DNA of 64,000 nt from Acidithiobacillus sp. (GTDB taxonomy: Bacteria > Pseudomonadota > Gammaproteobacteria > Acidithiobacillales > Acidithiobacillaceae): contig JAQVDS010000004.1 of the NCBI GenBank assembly GCA_028697715.1, positions 1 to 64,000 on the forward strand. The letters run 5' to 3'. Under the pieces are notes generated by a model that was given only the letters and a program-made list of their open reading frames with translations, was not told the origin of the DNA and made no database searches. Position numbers and translations under genes: made by a program. How positions within the stretch are numbered: position 1 is the first letter of the stretch; the number at the start of each line of letters is the position of its first letter. Positions 17,245-26,684 of this stretch are shown here, piece after piece.

Positions 17245-17802
17245 ATGAACCTCAGACCGCCAGATCTCTCCACAATCGTCGAGGCAGAGCAGAAACGCCT
17301 GGGAAAATTTGCCCGCCCAGTCGCCGTCCTTCTTATCGTGGTGGGCATCATTGGCCTCATCAGCCCGGTATTTCTCTCCACCCTTACCGTTGGAATTGTC
17401 GCCGCCATCTTGATTCTCGGCGGAGCTTTCTGGTCCGTGCACCTCTACGGCGATAGTCAACGGCATTTCTCCGACTGGCTACGGCCCCTGCTCTTGCTTA
17501 TCACCGGTCTCATCATCGTCTGGGAACCGGCCGCCGGGATTGCCAGCCTCGGCCTGCTGTTCATTCTCTATTTTCTGTTGGATGCCTACCGGAATTTTAC
17601 CGCTCATCAACGCTCCGGGGGACTGGGCCGCCCTTGGTTCATCTTCAGTGGCATCGTCGATGTCTTGATCGCCCTGTTGTTTCTCCTCACCTGGCCCCGG
17701 GGCTCCATAGTTTTGGTGGGCATTTTTGTGGGCATCAACCTGATCTTCGATGGCATTGCCTTGCTGCTGCTCAGTCGGCTCCTGAAAGGAAACGGCAGAT
17801 AA
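17245..17802 (+). CDS. HdeD-like (DUF308) acid-resistance membrane protein
   Basis: A 185-aa polytopic protein with about six hydrophobic helices, including ARPVAVLLIVVGIIGLISPVF, TVGIVAAILILGGAFW, LLLLITGLIIVWEPAAGIASLG and IVLVGIFVGINLIFDGIALLLL. The helix order with Pro/Gly breaks and the NLIFDGIALL segment match the HdeD/DUF308 family, linked to acid tolerance in enterobacteria. In an acidophile a membrane-protection role is reasonable but unproven. The ribosome site GGAGGAG is clear. It is convergent with flhX. Confidence 0.8.
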   Translation: MNLRPPDLSTIVEAEQKRLGKFARPVAVLLIVVGIIGLISPVFLSTLTVGIVAAILILGGAFWSVHLYGDSQRHFSDWLRPLLLLITGLIIVWEPAAGIASLGLLFILYFLLDAYRNFTAHQRSGGLGRPWFIFSGIVDVLIALLFLLTWPRGSIVLVGIFVGINLIFDGIALLLLSRLLKGNGR

Positions 17803-17813
17803 ACACGGTGCTC

Positions 17814-18104
17814 CTATCTGGAGCGAGCGGAATGATCCTGCTCCAAACGATACACCCACGCCAATAATTCGGCCACCGCTTGGTATAATTTTGGTGGAAT
17901 TTGTTGATCCAGATCCAATTGCATCAATAAGCTGACTAACTCCTGCGAGTGGTGCACATAGATCCCTGCGGATTCTGCGGCGGCGATGATCTGCTCGGCA
18001 ATCAGTCCTTGCCCCTTGGCCACCAGGGTCGGCGCCGCATCACCGGCCTGATAGCGGAGCGCCGCGGCAGCTTTTTTGTGCTTCGGATCGACCGTTTCAG
18101 CCAT
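17814..18104 (-). CDS. FlhB C-terminal-like protein (FlhX type)
   Basis: A 96-aa protein resembling the cytoplasmic C-terminal domain of FlhB/YscU export switch proteins: AAAALRYQAGDAAPTLVAKGQGLIAEQI, then GIYVHHSQELVSLLMQLDLDQQIPPKLYQAVAELLAWVYRL. The autocleavage NPTH is replaced by DPKH, and the membrane domain is absent. Such solo proteins can partly replace the FlhB C-domain in flagellar type III export. The gene overlaps the end of the FliK-like gene by 8 nt, suggesting coupling to hook-length control. Confidence 0.85.
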   Translation of the reverse strand: MAETVDPKHKKAAAALRYQAGDAAPTLVAKGQGLIAEQIIAAAESAGIYVHHSQELVSLLMQLDLDQQIPPKLYQAVAELLAWVYRLEQDHSARSR

Positions 18105-19155
18105 TTTCCGCTTCGAGGCGGATATTTGCCTGCAATCCCAGCAGTTCCAGCGCCGAGCGCAATTCTTCGAGTTTGGCGTGTAGACTCTTCAGAATCTGTG
18201 ATGACACTTGCATCCGTAAGCTCAGATTGTCACCACGCAGGCGCATGCGTGCGTCGAGGTGCCCCAAGGAGGGAAGATCCATTTCCAGTCGGCTCTCCCA
18301 AGAGCTCAGCTCTTCCACGGCAAGCACTTTGCCATCCTGGGCATCCTCGTGGCGACGGCTTACCTTCCAGGTAGCGTTTTGCCCGGGCCACACCGCCACG
18401 TTCCAGAGCAATTGCTGCTGCATCAGTACCTGCCCCTGCTGCTGCAGCACGGGATGCAGCGCCGCTGGCACGGTAAAGGCAGAAGAACCCTGGGCCGCCA
18501 CTTGTGCGTAGACCCCCAGCGCCTGTTGCGCCTGCGCCAAACGAAACGGAGCAGGACTGAGCGAGGACAAGGCTTCCGCCCCACCGTTCGCCATGTCGCT
18601 ATGAAGCAATGGGCTCAATTTTCCCTGCGGCTCCTGGAGCAAGCGTTGCGAAGGATAATTTCCCTGCGCCCAGGCCTGTAGATGACTTTCATAAAACATC
18701 CCGCTGCTTTCCACGCCGCTCTGCAGAGAAGCGGCGAGAGATGAAGCCAGAATTTGTCCGCCAGAATTGGCGCCAACCAAGGCGAGGGTTGCTGGAGCGG
18801 ATGCAGGCGCCGCCGCGAACAGTGTTCGGAGAAGAGGCGACAGACTGGTTGCTGCGGAGGAAGATGTACCCTGGGGCTGCAGCAGGAGAAACTTGGCTTC
18901 CTCCTCTCCACCCAGGTACAGCAGGGAGAGCTGCCGCAGAGCCGTTGGCCAGCGTTGCGGGAGCTGCATCAGAAAATCCTGGCCACGAATGCGGACCAGA
19001 CTCAGCTGACCGGATTGACCAATGATTTGTCCGGTCAACAGGGTACCGGCTGAAGTATGCGCCGAAAAGCCTCGATCCGCGCTACCGCCGTCCGGCAGGG
19101 CGCGGCCCTGCACGGGACGCAGGGCATCTAGAACTCGGGGCAGATCAGCGGACAT
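18097..19155 (-). CDS. fliK: FliK-like flagellar hook-length control protein
   Basis: A 352-aa protein with a Ser/Ala/Gln-rich, low-complexity central region and a C-terminal FliK-type domain: ESRLEMDLPSLGHLDARMRLRGDNLSLRMQVSSQ, then LEELRSALELLGLQANIRLE. FliK measures hook length and switches export specificity through FlhB. The gene is directly ahead of and overlaps a FlhB-C-like gene, the functional partner, which strengthens the call. The central part is weakly conserved, as in other FliKs. ATG at 19155 with GAGGGG close by was chosen over GTG at 19161. Confidence 0.75.
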   Translation of the reverse strand: MSADLPRVLDALRPVQGRALPDGGSADRGFSAHTSAGTLLTGQIIGQSGQLSLVRIRGQDFLMQLPQRWPTALRQLSLLYLGGEEEAKFLLLQPQGTSSSAATSLSPLLRTLFAAAPASAPATLALVGANSGGQILASSLAASLQSGVESSGMFYESHLQAWAQGNYPSQRLLQEPQGKLSPLLHSDMANGGAEALSSLSPAPFRLAQAQQALGVYAQVAAQGSSAFTVPAALHPVLQQQGQVLMQQQLLWNVAVWPGQNATWKVSRRHEDAQDGKVLAVEELSSWESRLEMDLPSLGHLDARMRLRGDNLSLRMQVSSQILKSLHAKLEELRSALELLGLQANIRLEAENG

Positions 19156-19178
19156 TGGCACCCCTCATGGCCACCAGC

Positions 19179-19988
19179 TCAACCCCGCCACCAGCGACGC
19201 AGCTTTCGCCGCAGACTCGCCGGTTGCTCAGCGGTTACGCTGGTTCTCCCACTGCCGAGACCAATGCCCAGGCCCTTGAGAATTTCGCGATCGCGGCTTT
19301 GGACATATTGCGCGATGCCTTCCCGGATCGTGGCGGACATGTCTTGAAACTCCAGACCAAGCACCAGGGCATCGCCACGCTGACTGTGCAGATCAGTAAA
19401 GCGGGCGATCGCCGACAGCGAGAGTTCATTGCCGCCGCGCAGCTGAAAGCGGACGTCAGGAAAGTGCTCTCCTGCCTGAACGGGAAAATCTCGCGGCGCC
19501 GGCCGGAACAGGGCACGCATACCGCCCACACTGATGTCCTGCATTGTGCCCAGCAACGTTTCGGCTCCTTGACGGGAGATCATTACCTGATCGGGATCGC
19601 CGACTGCCGGCGGCACCCGATAGAGCTGCCGCCTCTGCATCTGATAGAGGGCCTCGGGAAAATCCAGGATCAGCTCCTCCGGGCCTCGTTCGCGCAGATT
19701 CGAACGAAAGCCGGTGATCACGCCATCAATACGCGCCAGCAGTACTACCGAGGTCCCCGGCTGGATTTGCGCCGGCAGGTCGAGAGGTAGATCCAATACC
19801 AAGCTGCCAGAATCGGCATTAGGAAGCAGCATGGAGGTGTAACTGCGATCACGCTCCGCAAAGAATAGGGTACAGAAAAGGTGCTCACGGATAATGCGCT
19901 CGATTATTTGTAGCGCCTTGCTTCCCGCCCCAATCTGGTATTCTTTGCTGAACAGCTCGTGATGCAGATTCTCAAGACTCTCCGACAC
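19179..19988 (-). CDS. YcgR-like flagellar brake, PilZ domain
   Basis: A 269-aa protein: N-terminal YcgR barrel (TSMLLPNADSGSLVLDLP, VVLLARIDGVITGFRS), then PilZ with QRRQLYRV (RxxxR) and MQDISVGGMRALF (DxSxxG), both intact, so c-di-GMP binding is expected. It would bind the motor when c-di-GMP is high. It starts at GTG with a strong GGGAGGAG ribosome site. The FliK-like gene begins 23 nt downstream, so they are likely co-transcribed. This is the second PilZ protein in 13 kb. Confidence 0.85.
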   Translation of the reverse strand: MSESLENLHHELFSKEYQIGAGSKALQIIERIIREHLFCTLFFAERDRSYTSMLLPNADSGSLVLDLPLDLPAQIQPGTSVVLLARIDGVITGFRSNLRERGPEELILDFPEALYQMQRRQLYRVPPAVGDPDQVMISRQGAETLLGTMQDISVGGMRALFRPAPRDFPVQAGEHFPDVRFQLRGGNELSLSAIARFTDLHSQRGDALVLGLEFQDMSATIREGIAQYVQSRDREILKGLGIGLGSGRTSVTAEQPASLRRKLRRWWRG

Positions 19989-20043
19989 CCCGCTCTCCTC
20001 CCTCTACGGATGAACATCTAATTTCTACAAATTTCCGTGAAGA

Positions 20044-21522
20044 TCATCCAATTGCCTGTCGTAGATTACTTTGATAGATCTTTACCTTTCCCTGATCGCG
20101 CAGGGCCCGCAGGTAGGCTCGACTCAGCAGCCGCAGCCGTTGCTCAGCCAGGGACTTCTGAATTTCATCACGCACCGAAGGATTGAGCAAATCGGGACTG
20201 GGCAGGACCACCCCGGCAACCGCGTACAAGGTGCTTGCCGATGCATCCTCCAGCGATCCCACAGTGACCTTACCGCTGGCAGGGGCCGCTGCCAGGAATA
20301 TTTTCTGGAGCAACGGCGATGACAGGCCATGCGCGTCCCGGCGGGAGATTTCGGGATAATGCACGAGCTCTGCGGAATATTCCTTTTGCCAGGAAGCGAT
20401 ACTCTGTTCCTTGCGTGCCGTTGCCAGCAATTGCTTGGCCTCTGCCAGGCGCATCTTGGCCGCTTGCTGCTGGAGCACGGCACTGCGGACTTGCGTTTCC
20501 ACTGCCTGCAGGCTCCGTGCCTGGGCAGGCTGGTAATGCATCAGGTGCAGTGCCAGCAGATCGCCGTTGGCAAGTCGCAAGGCGCTGCTGTTCTTGCCGG
20601 CGCGCACCGCCGCACTGAAGGCCAGCTTGACGGCTGCCGGGTCAGCGAATACCCCGGTACCGGCTTTTCCTTCCTCCAGAAGGCCGCTCGGCTCTGGCGT
20701 CAGGTGGTATTGCTTGGCCACCGCTTGGAGATTTGGGCTACTGAACAGCAGGTTTTTGAAGTTGTCGACCTGTGCTTCGAATTGCAGCTCGTCGGCAAAG
20801 TCCTTCTTCCCAAGAACGATGTACTGTACCTGAAGTTGCGCGGGCTGCTGGAATTCCGCCTTATGGGCCTGGTAATACTGGTCGATCTCTGCCGCACTTG
20901 GGCGCACCTGGGCAATGAATTGCCCATTGTGCAGGGTCAATAAGTAGACATCGCGGTATTCCTGGGACCACTGCCAGACTTGTTGTGCCTCCTGGGGCGA
21001 GGCACTGGCGAGGATCTGGGGCAGGGCTTGTAATTGCTCCAGCAGCATCCCCTGGCGTAATTGTGCCTCGAACTGCGCGGGAGTCAGACCATTTTCGTTG
21101 AGGAGCTGATCATAACGGGCTCGGGAAAACTTCCCGTTCTCTGAAAAAACTGGCATGGCGACAATCTTGGCGCTCAGGGCGCTGTCGGGTACCTGCAGAT
21201 GCAGCTTGCTCGCCTGGTGCGCCAGCAGCAGATCGTCGATCATGCTATCGAGAACCTGCTGCGCGAAGGCTGGGGTCTTGGTCACTTTGCTAGCCGTGTC
21301 ACTGCCAAAAACATGGGCGTACTGCTCTTTCGCCTGTTGCAGACGGTGTTGAAAGATGCTGCTGCTGATCTTTTCGCCGTCCACTTTGGCGACCACCTCG
21401 GTGGAATCGCCTTGGTTGAATAGGTAGCCGCTCACGCCCCAAAGGATAAAAGACAAACCAATGACGAGCATCCCGATTTTTGCCACCCAGGATTGGGCCA
21501 GACCGCGAAAGACATCAAGCAT
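20044..21522 (-). CDS. ppiD: PpiD/SurA-N-like periplasmic chaperone lacking a recognisable parvulin domain
   Basis: A 492-aa membrane-anchored protein: an N-terminal MLDVFRGLAQSWVAKIGMLV helix with GVSGYLF matching PpiD, then a SurA-N-like chaperone region (AKVDGEKISSSIFQHRLQQAKEQY, SMIDDLLLAHQASKLHL, PVFSENGKFSRARYDQLLNENGLT). PpiD is about 620 aa and carries a parvulin domain after this region. Here the segment after QVQYIVLGKKDF passes into the C-terminal chaperone half without parvulin motifs. It is located downstream of hupB and lon, as ppiD is in many proteobacteria. A GAGG ribosome site precedes ATG. Confidence 0.82.
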   Translation of the reverse strand: MLDVFRGLAQSWVAKIGMLVIGLSFILWGVSGYLFNQGDSTEVVAKVDGEKISSSIFQHRLQQAKEQYAHVFGSDTASKVTKTPAFAQQVLDSMIDDLLLAHQASKLHLQVPDSALSAKIVAMPVFSENGKFSRARYDQLLNENGLTPAQFEAQLRQGMLLEQLQALPQILASASPQEAQQVWQWSQEYRDVYLLTLHNGQFIAQVRPSAAEIDQYYQAHKAEFQQPAQLQVQYIVLGKKDFADELQFEAQVDNFKNLLFSSPNLQAVAKQYHLTPEPSGLLEEGKAGTGVFADPAAVKLAFSAAVRAGKNSSALRLANGDLLALHLMHYQPAQARSLQAVETQVRSAVLQQQAAKMRLAEAKQLLATARKEQSIASWQKEYSAELVHYPEISRRDAHGLSSPLLQKIFLAAAPASGKVTVGSLEDASASTLYAVAGVVLPSPDLLNPSVRDEIQKSLAEQRLRLLSRAYLRALRDQGKVKIYQSNLRQAIG

Positions 21523-21565
21523 AGAAAAACCTCAAAGGTGTGGACTATCCGTAAGCACCGAGACA

Positions 21566-21596
21566 TAAAAAAAGGCGACCCCATCGGGGTCGCCTG
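21566..21596 (-). terminator. Rho-independent terminator after tRNA-Asp
   Basis: On the minus strand a perfect 10-bp stem (AGGCGACCCC/GGGGTCGCCT, loop of 3) is followed by seven or more T. It lies just past the tRNA-Asp 3' end and would end the hupB-tRNA-Val-tRNA-Asp transcript before ppiD. Confidence 0.88.
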
Positions 21597-21601
21597 CGTT
21601 G

Positions 21602-21678
21602 TGGCGGGGTGGACGGGGCTCGAACCCGCGACCTCCGGCGTGACAGGCCGGCATTCTGACCAACTGAACTACCACCCC
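21602..21678 (-). tRNA. tRNA-Asp (anticodon GTC)
   Basis: A 77-nt cloverleaf on the minus strand: acceptor GGGGTGG/CCACCCC, anticodon stem CCGGC/GCCGG with loop CTGTCAC (GTC), T-arm GGTTCGAGCC, discriminator G and encoded CCA. It lies 10 nt after tRNA-Val. Confidence 0.95.
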
Positions 21679-21688
21679 ACAAGGGCTG

Positions 21689-21764
21689 TGGTGGGCGGTG
21701 AGGGGCTCGAACCCCCGACATTCGGCGTGTAAAGCCGACGCTCTACCAACTGAGCTAACCGCCC
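21689..21764 (-). tRNA. tRNA-Val (anticodon TAC)
   Basis: A 76-nt cloverleaf on the minus strand: acceptor GGGCGGT/ACCGCCC, anticodon loop TTTACAC (TAC), D-arm GCTCAGTTGGTAGAGC, T-arm GGTTCGAGCC and encoded CCA. Only 11 nt separate it from the hupB stop codon, so it is probably processed from the hupB transcript. Confidence 0.95.
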
Positions 21765-21775
21765 GACCAGAAGAC

Positions 21776-22048
21776 CTAGTTTACTGCATCCCGAAGCGCT
21801 TTTCCAGCCTTGAACTTGGGCGAGCGGCTGGCAGGGATCATGATCTCTGCTCCCGTGGCGGGGTTACGCCCCTTGCGTGCCTCACGCTCAGCAACCATAA
21901 AGGAACCAAACCCGACCAAGGTTACCTGGTCACCGGCTTGCAGGGCCTCGGTAACGACTTTGATCGCTGCATCGAGGGTGCGGCTGGCTGCAGCGCGGGA
22001 TACGTCGGCTTCTTCTGCAATTTTCTCGACCAATTCGGATTTGTTCAT
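21776..22048 (-). CDS. hupB: Nucleoid protein HU beta
   Basis: A 90-aa HU-family DNA-binding protein: [46 protein letters not shown] and the C-terminal [15 protein letters not shown]. The RNPATG turn of the DNA-binding arm is intact. It is downstream of lon, as in many proteobacteria, but separated from it by a strong terminator, and has a good promoter of its own at 22101-22130. Two tRNA genes follow on the same strand before the next terminator. Confidence 0.95.
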   Translation of the reverse strand: MNKSELVEKIAEEADVSRAAASRTLDAAIKVVTEALQAGDQVTLVGFGSFMVAEREARKGRNPATGAEIMIPASRSPKFKAGKALRDAVN

Positions 22049-22100
22049 ATTCCTTGTCTCCTGAGTGTGTACTGTAAGGCTTGACGATTGAGGCCAGAGT

Positions 22101-22130
22101 TTTATAACAGGACAAAAAAAGCGCTGTCAA
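22101..22130 (-). promoter_or_regulatory. hupB promoter (sigma-70 type)
   Basis: On the minus strand a consensus TTGACA (22130-22125) and TATAAA (22106-22101) are separated by 18 bp, about 53 bp before the hupB start and just past the lon terminator. Confidence 0.75.
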
Positions 22131-22140
22131 GAACAGCTGC

Positions 22141-22175
22141 AAAAATAAACCGCCCCAGATTTATTTCTGGGGCGG
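22141..22175 (-). terminator. Rho-independent terminator of lon
   Basis: On the minus strand CCGCCCCAG/CTGGGGCGG forms a perfect 9-bp stem with an 8-nt loop, followed by TTTATTTTT. It begins 10 nt after the lon stop. Confidence 0.9.
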
Positions 22176-22184
22176 CAATTAGTT

Positions 22185-24620
22185 TCAGTGCGCCGCGCCA
22201 CGTTTGCCGGTGCCTTCCTCGACCGGAACTGCGGCCGCCGCCACGGCGCCCTCTTCATTGGCCGGTACCGGTTCAGGCATCCGTTCCAGGGCAATGGCAA
22301 AGACCTCGTCTATCCAGCGCACCGGTTTGATGGTCAGGGCATCGCGCACGTTTTTGGGAATATCCTGCAGATCCTTTTCATTCTCTGCCGGGATCAGCAC
22401 GGTGCTGATGCCACCGCGATGTGCTGCCAGCAGTTTTTCTTTCAATCCACCAATCGGCAGCACTTCGCCACGCAAGGTAATTTCACCGGTCATAGCCACA
22501 CTGGCGTGCACCGGGATACCGGTCAGCGCCGAAACCAGGGCCGTGACCATACCGATACCGGCACTCGGACCATCCTTGGGGGTGGCACCTTCCGGCACAT
22601 GAATGTGCACATCCCGGTTCTGATAGAAATCCGGGGCAATACCGAGAATACCGGAACGGGCGCGCACCACGCTCATCGCTGCCTGGATCGACTCCTGCAT
22701 GACGTCGCCCAGCTTGCCGGTGATCAGCAACTTACCCCGTCCCGGGACCACCACCGCTTCAATGCTGAGCAGTTCGCCACCTACTTCCGTCCAGGCCAGG
22801 CCAGTGACTTCGCCGATGCGATTCTCTTTCTCGGCCTTGCCAAAATCGAAGCGCTGAACGCCAAGATACTTGTCGAGATTGCGCTCACTGATCTGTATCT
22901 TGCGGCGTTTTTTGTCGAGGAGCAGCTCCTTGACCACTTTGCGGCAAAGGCGCGCCAGTTCCCGTTCGAGATTCCGCACCCCAGCTTCGCGGGTGTAATG
23001 ACGGATGATATCCCGAATCACGGCCGTCGAGATCTGGATTTCGTCCTTCTGCAAACCGGCCTTCTCAATCTGCTTGGGCAGCAGGTACTGATTGGCAATG
23101 TGGATTTTCTCGTCTTCGGTATACCCCGAGATGCGAATCACCTCCATACGATCCATCAGCGGTGCCGGGATATTGAGGGTATTGGCAGTGGTGACGAACA
23201 TGACCTCGGACAGATTGAAATCCACCTCCAGGTAATGATCGTTGAAGGTGTTGTTCTGCTCCGGATCGAGGACTTCGAGCAGGGCCGAGGCCGGATCGCC
23301 GCGAAAATCCATGGCCATCTTGTCGACTTCGTCGAGCAACATCAGCGGGTTGCGGGTACCCACCTTGGACAGGCTCTGCACGATCTTGCCAGGCAAGGCG
23401 CCGATGTAGGTGCGGCGATGCCCGCGGATTTCCGCTTCATCGCGAACGCCGCCGAGGGACATGCGCACGAACTTGCGCCCCGTCGCTTGCGCGATGGAAC
23501 GGCCCAGACTGGTCTTACCCACCCCTGGCGGGCCCACCAGACAGAGGATCGGGCCATGGCTGTTGCCGACCCGCTGCTGCACTGCGAGATATTCCAGGAT
23601 CCGCTCTTTCACGTCTTCCAGGCCGTAGTGATCGGCATCCAGAATCTCCTTGGCATGGGTCAGGTCCTGGGTGATCTTGCTGCGCTTCTTCCACGGCACG
23701 GCAACGAGCCAGTCGATGTAGTTGCGCACCACGGTGGCTTCCGCCGACATCGGGCTCATCATGCGCAGCTTTTTCAGCTCTGCCTCGGCCTTGGCGCGCA
23801 CGTCCTTGGGCATACCGGCCTTCTGGATCTTGCGCGCCAGCTCGTCGGCCTCGTTGCCGCCCTCCTCCGACAGATCCCCCAGCTCCTTTTGAATGGCCTT
23901 CATCTGCTCGTTGAGGTAGTACTCGCGCTGGCTCTTTTCCATCTGCCGCTTGACGCGACCGCGAATCCGCTTTTCCACCTGCAACAGATCGATCTCAGAC
24001 TCCATCATACCGAGCAGATGTTCGAGCCGTGCGCGGGTCTCGGCCTTTTCCAGGATTTCCTGTTTTTCTTCGAGCTTGAGGTTGAGATGGGCGGCCACGG
24101 TATCGGCTAGGCGCGCCGGGTCGTCGATGCTCGCGAGGGTTTGCAGGATCTCGGGCGGGATCTTCTTGTTGAGTTTGACATAGGCCTCGAACTGCGCCTG
24201 CACCGAACGTAGCAAGGCCTCCAGCTCGCGGTCATTGGCCGTACCGGAACGAACCACGGCAATCTGCGCGCGCAGGGTCCCTTCTGCCGGCAGAAAGGCC
24301 TGGATACGGGCCCGGTCGGTACCTTCCACTAGCACCTTCACCGTGCCATCCGGCAACTTCAGCAGTTGCAGAATGGTAGCGACCGTTCCCATGCGGAAGA
24401 TCCGCTCCGGCTCGGGATCGTCATCGGCGGCGTTGCGCTGGGCAACGAGCAGGATCTGCTTGTCGCCGGCCATGGCGTCCTCCAGGGCGCGGATGGATTT
24501 TGGCCGTCCGACAAAGAGAGGGATGACCATAAAGGGAAACACCACCACGTCGCGCAGGGGCAGGACGGGGACGATGAGGGATTCTTCGCTCAATAGAGAA
24601 CTCGTTTTGGATTCAGCCAC
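22185..24620 (-). CDS. lon: ATP-dependent protease Lon
   Basis: An 811-aa LonA: N-terminal substrate domain beginning [24 protein letters not shown], the AAA+ module with Walker [16 protein letters not shown] and Walker [11 protein letters not shown], sensor region [19 protein letters not shown], and the protease domain with GPSAGIGM carrying the catalytic Ser; the catalytic Lys would lie in [10 protein letters not shown]. It starts at GTG with GGAGTGA upstream. It degrades misfolded and regulatory proteins. The order tig-clpP-clpX-lon-hupB is the classical proteobacterial protease cluster. Confidence 0.97.
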   Translation of the reverse strand: MAESKTSSLLSEESLIVPVLPLRDVVVFPFMVIPLFVGRPKSIRALEDAMAGDKQILLVAQRNAADDDPEPERIFRMGTVATILQLLKLPDGTVKVLVEGTDRARIQAFLPAEGTLRAQIAVVRSGTANDRELEALLRSVQAQFEAYVKLNKKIPPEILQTLASIDDPARLADTVAAHLNLKLEEKQEILEKAETRARLEHLLGMMESEIDLLQVEKRIRGRVKRQMEKSQREYYLNEQMKAIQKELGDLSEEGGNEADELARKIQKAGMPKDVRAKAEAELKKLRMMSPMSAEATVVRNYIDWLVAVPWKKRSKITQDLTHAKEILDADHYGLEDVKERILEYLAVQQRVGNSHGPILCLVGPPGVGKTSLGRSIAQATGRKFVRMSLGGVRDEAEIRGHRRTYIGALPGKIVQSLSKVGTRNPLMLLDEVDKMAMDFRGDPASALLEVLDPEQNNTFNDHYLEVDFNLSEVMFVTTANTLNIPAPLMDRMEVIRISGYTEDEKIHIANQYLLPKQIEKAGLQKDEIQISTAVIRDIIRHYTREAGVRNLERELARLCRKVVKELLLDKKRRKIQISERNLDKYLGVQRFDFGKAEKENRIGEVTGLAWTEVGGELLSIEAVVVPGRGKLLITGKLGDVMQESIQAAMSVVRARSGILGIAPDFYQNRDVHIHVPEGATPKDGPSAGIGMVTALVSALTGIPVHASVAMTGEITLRGEVLPIGGLKEKLLAAHRGGISTVLIPAENEKDLQDIPKNVRDALTIKPVRWIDEVFAIALERMPEPVPANEEGAVAAAAVPVEEGTGKRGAAH

Positions 24621-24678
24621 GCTTCACTCCAGGGTAGCGGGGAAGAAAAACTCTCCCCATGGGAGGAGGAAATGGGGG

Positions 24679-24706
24679 CCGACGCTGTAGTTTTCAACAG
24701 CGTCGG
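24679..24706 (-). other. Hairpin between clpX and lon
   Basis: A perfect 10-bp inverted repeat, CCGACGCTGT/ACAGCGTCGG with an 8-nt loop, lies in the 97-bp gap. No T-run follows on the minus strand, so it is not a standard intrinsic terminator; it may stabilise the clpX mRNA 3' end or attenuate read-through. Confidence 0.6.
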
Positions 24707-24717
24707 ATCAGGAAGGT

Positions 24718-25992
24718 TCAGGCAGGGTGAGAAGCATCCACCTTGGCCGCTTCGTCGTAGACCAGTAGCGGCTGGTTGCCATTTTCGACGACCCCGGCAT
24801 CGATCACCACCTTTTTGATACCCGACATGGAGGGTAGCTCGTACATGGTATCGAGCAAAATATGCTCGAGAATCGAGCGCAGTCCACGTGCACCGGTCTT
24901 GCGCGTGAGGGCCTTCTTGGCAATGGCGCGCAGAGCCTCGGGGCGGATCTCAAGCTGGATGCCCTCCAAGGCAAAGAGCTTTTGATATTGCTTGACGAGG
25001 GCATTCTTTGGCTCGGTAAGGATCGTCACCAGGGCATCTTCGTCCAGTTCTTCAAGCAGGGCGAGGATGGGCAGGCGACCGACAAACTCCGGGATGAGTC
25101 CATAGCGCACCAGATCCTCAGGCTCGAGATTTTCCATCATCGTCGCCATGGCCAAGTTTTCGTTACCCTTCTTGATCTTGGCCCCAAAGCCGATACCGCC
25201 CTTCTCCAGGCGGCTGGCGACGGCCTTTTCCAGGCCGGCAAAGGCACCACCACAAATGAAGAGGATATTGCGGGTATCGACCTGCAAAAACTCCTGCTGC
25301 GGGTGCTTGCGGCCACCCTGCGGCGGCACCGAGGCGACCGTGCCTTCGATCAATTTGAGCAGGGCCTGCTGCACTCCCTCCCCCGACACATCGCGGGTGA
25401 TGGAGGGATTTTCGGATTTGCGGGAAATCTTGTCGATTTCATCAATATAGACGATGCCCGTCTGCGCCTTCTCAACGTCGTAATCGCACTTCTGCAGCAG
25501 CTTCTGGATGATGTTTTCGACATCTTCACCGACATAACCGGCCTCGGTCAGGGTCGTGGCATCGGCCATGGCGAAGGGGACATTGAGCAGGCGCGCAAGG
25601 GTTTGCGCCAGCAAGGTCTTGCCCGAACCAGTGGGACCGATAAGCAGGATATTGCTCTTGTCGAGCTCCACATCACTACCCGACCCGCCATGTTCAAGAC
25701 GTTTGTAATGGTTGTACACCGCTACCGACAGGACCTTTTTGGCGACATCCTGACCAATGACATAATCGTCCAGGGTCTGACGAATCTCCATCGGCTTGGG
25801 AAGCTTCTGCTCCTTGCCGCTGGCAGTTTCGTCTAAGGATTCATCCTTGACGATGTCATTACAAAGCTCGATACATTCGTCGCAGATGAAGACATTGGGT
25901 CCGGCAATCAGCTTGCGTACTTCGTGTTGCGTTTTGCCACAAAAGGAACAACAGAGGTTCTTGTCACCACTGCTCTCATTTTTTCCAGACAT
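24718..25992 (-). CDS. clpX: ClpX, ATPase subunit of ClpXP protease
   Basis: A 424-aa AAA+ unfoldase. The N-terminal zinc domain has four Cys (CSFCGK and CDECIELC), the Walker A is [14 protein letters not shown], the pore/adjacent region [17 protein letters not shown], Walker [12 protein letters not shown], and sensor 2 is in the C-terminal [12 protein letters not shown] segment. It unfolds tagged proteins for ClpP. It is 20 nt after clpP on the same strand. Confidence 0.97.
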   Translation of the reverse strand: MSGKNESSGDKNLCCSFCGKTQHEVRKLIAGPNVFICDECIELCNDIVKDESLDETASGKEQKLPKPMEIRQTLDDYVIGQDVAKKVLSVAVYNHYKRLEHGGSGSDVELDKSNILLIGPTGSGKTLLAQTLARLLNVPFAMADATTLTEAGYVGEDVENIIQKLLQKCDYDVEKAQTGIVYIDEIDKISRKSENPSITRDVSGEGVQQALLKLIEGTVASVPPQGGRKHPQQEFLQVDTRNILFICGGAFAGLEKAVASRLEKGGIGFGAKIKKGNENLAMATMMENLEPEDLVRYGLIPEFVGRLPILALLEELDEDALVTILTEPKNALVKQYQKLFALEGIQLEIRPEALRAIAKKALTRKTGARGLRSILEHILLDTMYELPSMSGIKKVVIDAGVVENGNQPLLVYDEAAKVDASHPA

Positions 25993-26012
25993 CGCTACAC
26001 TCCTACCTGTCT

Positions 26013-26657
26013 TCAGGCACTCTCGTCATCACCGCGATGGGTGATGACGGCATCAACCAAACAATACTCTTTTGCTTCATTGGCAGACATGAAGAAATCC
26101 CGATCGAGATCCCGCTCGATCCGTTCTTTGTCCTGGCCGGTATGATGCACCAGGATCTCGTTCAGGCACTCGCGAATCCGCAGGATCTCTTTGGCGTGGA
26201 TGTCGATATCGTGCGCCACCCCCTGAAAGCCGCCCGAAGGTTGGTGCAACATGATCCGTGCATTGGGAAGGGCATAGCGCTTGCCAGCGGCGCCTGCGGC
26301 GAGGAGTACTGCCCCCATACTGGCCGCCTGCCCTACGCAAACCGTACTGACAGCGGGACGGATGAACTGCATGGTATCGTAAATGGCCAACCCTGCCGTC
26401 ACCGAACCACCCGGGCTGTTGATATAGAGGGCGATATCCTTTTCCGGATTTTCCGCTTCCAGAAACAGGAGCTGGGCCACGACCAAATTGGCCATCATGT
26501 CTTCCACCGGGCCGACCAGAAAAATGACCCGTTCCTTGAGCAGGCGAGAGTAGATATCAAAGGCACGCTCGCCACGTCCGGTCTGCTCGATAACCATGGG
26601 AACATAACCCAGAGCCCGCGTTTCCAGCATATTTTCGTCCTGCAATACCCGCTTCAT
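26013..26657 (-). CDS. clpP: ClpP, proteolytic subunit
   Basis: A 214-aa serine peptidase: catalytic Ser in [12 protein letters not shown], His in IMLHQPSGG, and Asp in the [20 protein letters not shown] region. The hydrophobic-pocket segment [21 protein letters not shown] is intact. ATG at 26657 with GAGGG eight bases before is preferred over two upstream GTGs. The mature protein probably starts after the short propeptide near [10 protein letters not shown]. It is encoded between tig and clpX. Confidence 0.96.
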   Translation of the reverse strand: MKRVLQDENMLETRALGYVPMVIEQTGRGERAFDIYSRLLKERVIFLVGPVEDMMANLVVAQLLFLEAENPEKDIALYINSPGGSVTAGLAIYDTMQFIRPAVSTVCVGQAASMGAVLLAAGAAGKRYALPNARIMLHQPSGGFQGVAHDIDIHAKEILRIRECLNEILVHHTGQDKERIERDLDRDFFMSANEAKEYCLVDAVITHRGDDESA

Positions 26658-26684
26658 CACCACTGCCCTCCAGGTTATCCTGCT

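Noticed and set aside
22188..24110. 640-codon plus-strand frame opposite lon
   Set aside because: Antisense shadow of lon with no domain pattern and no ribosome site.
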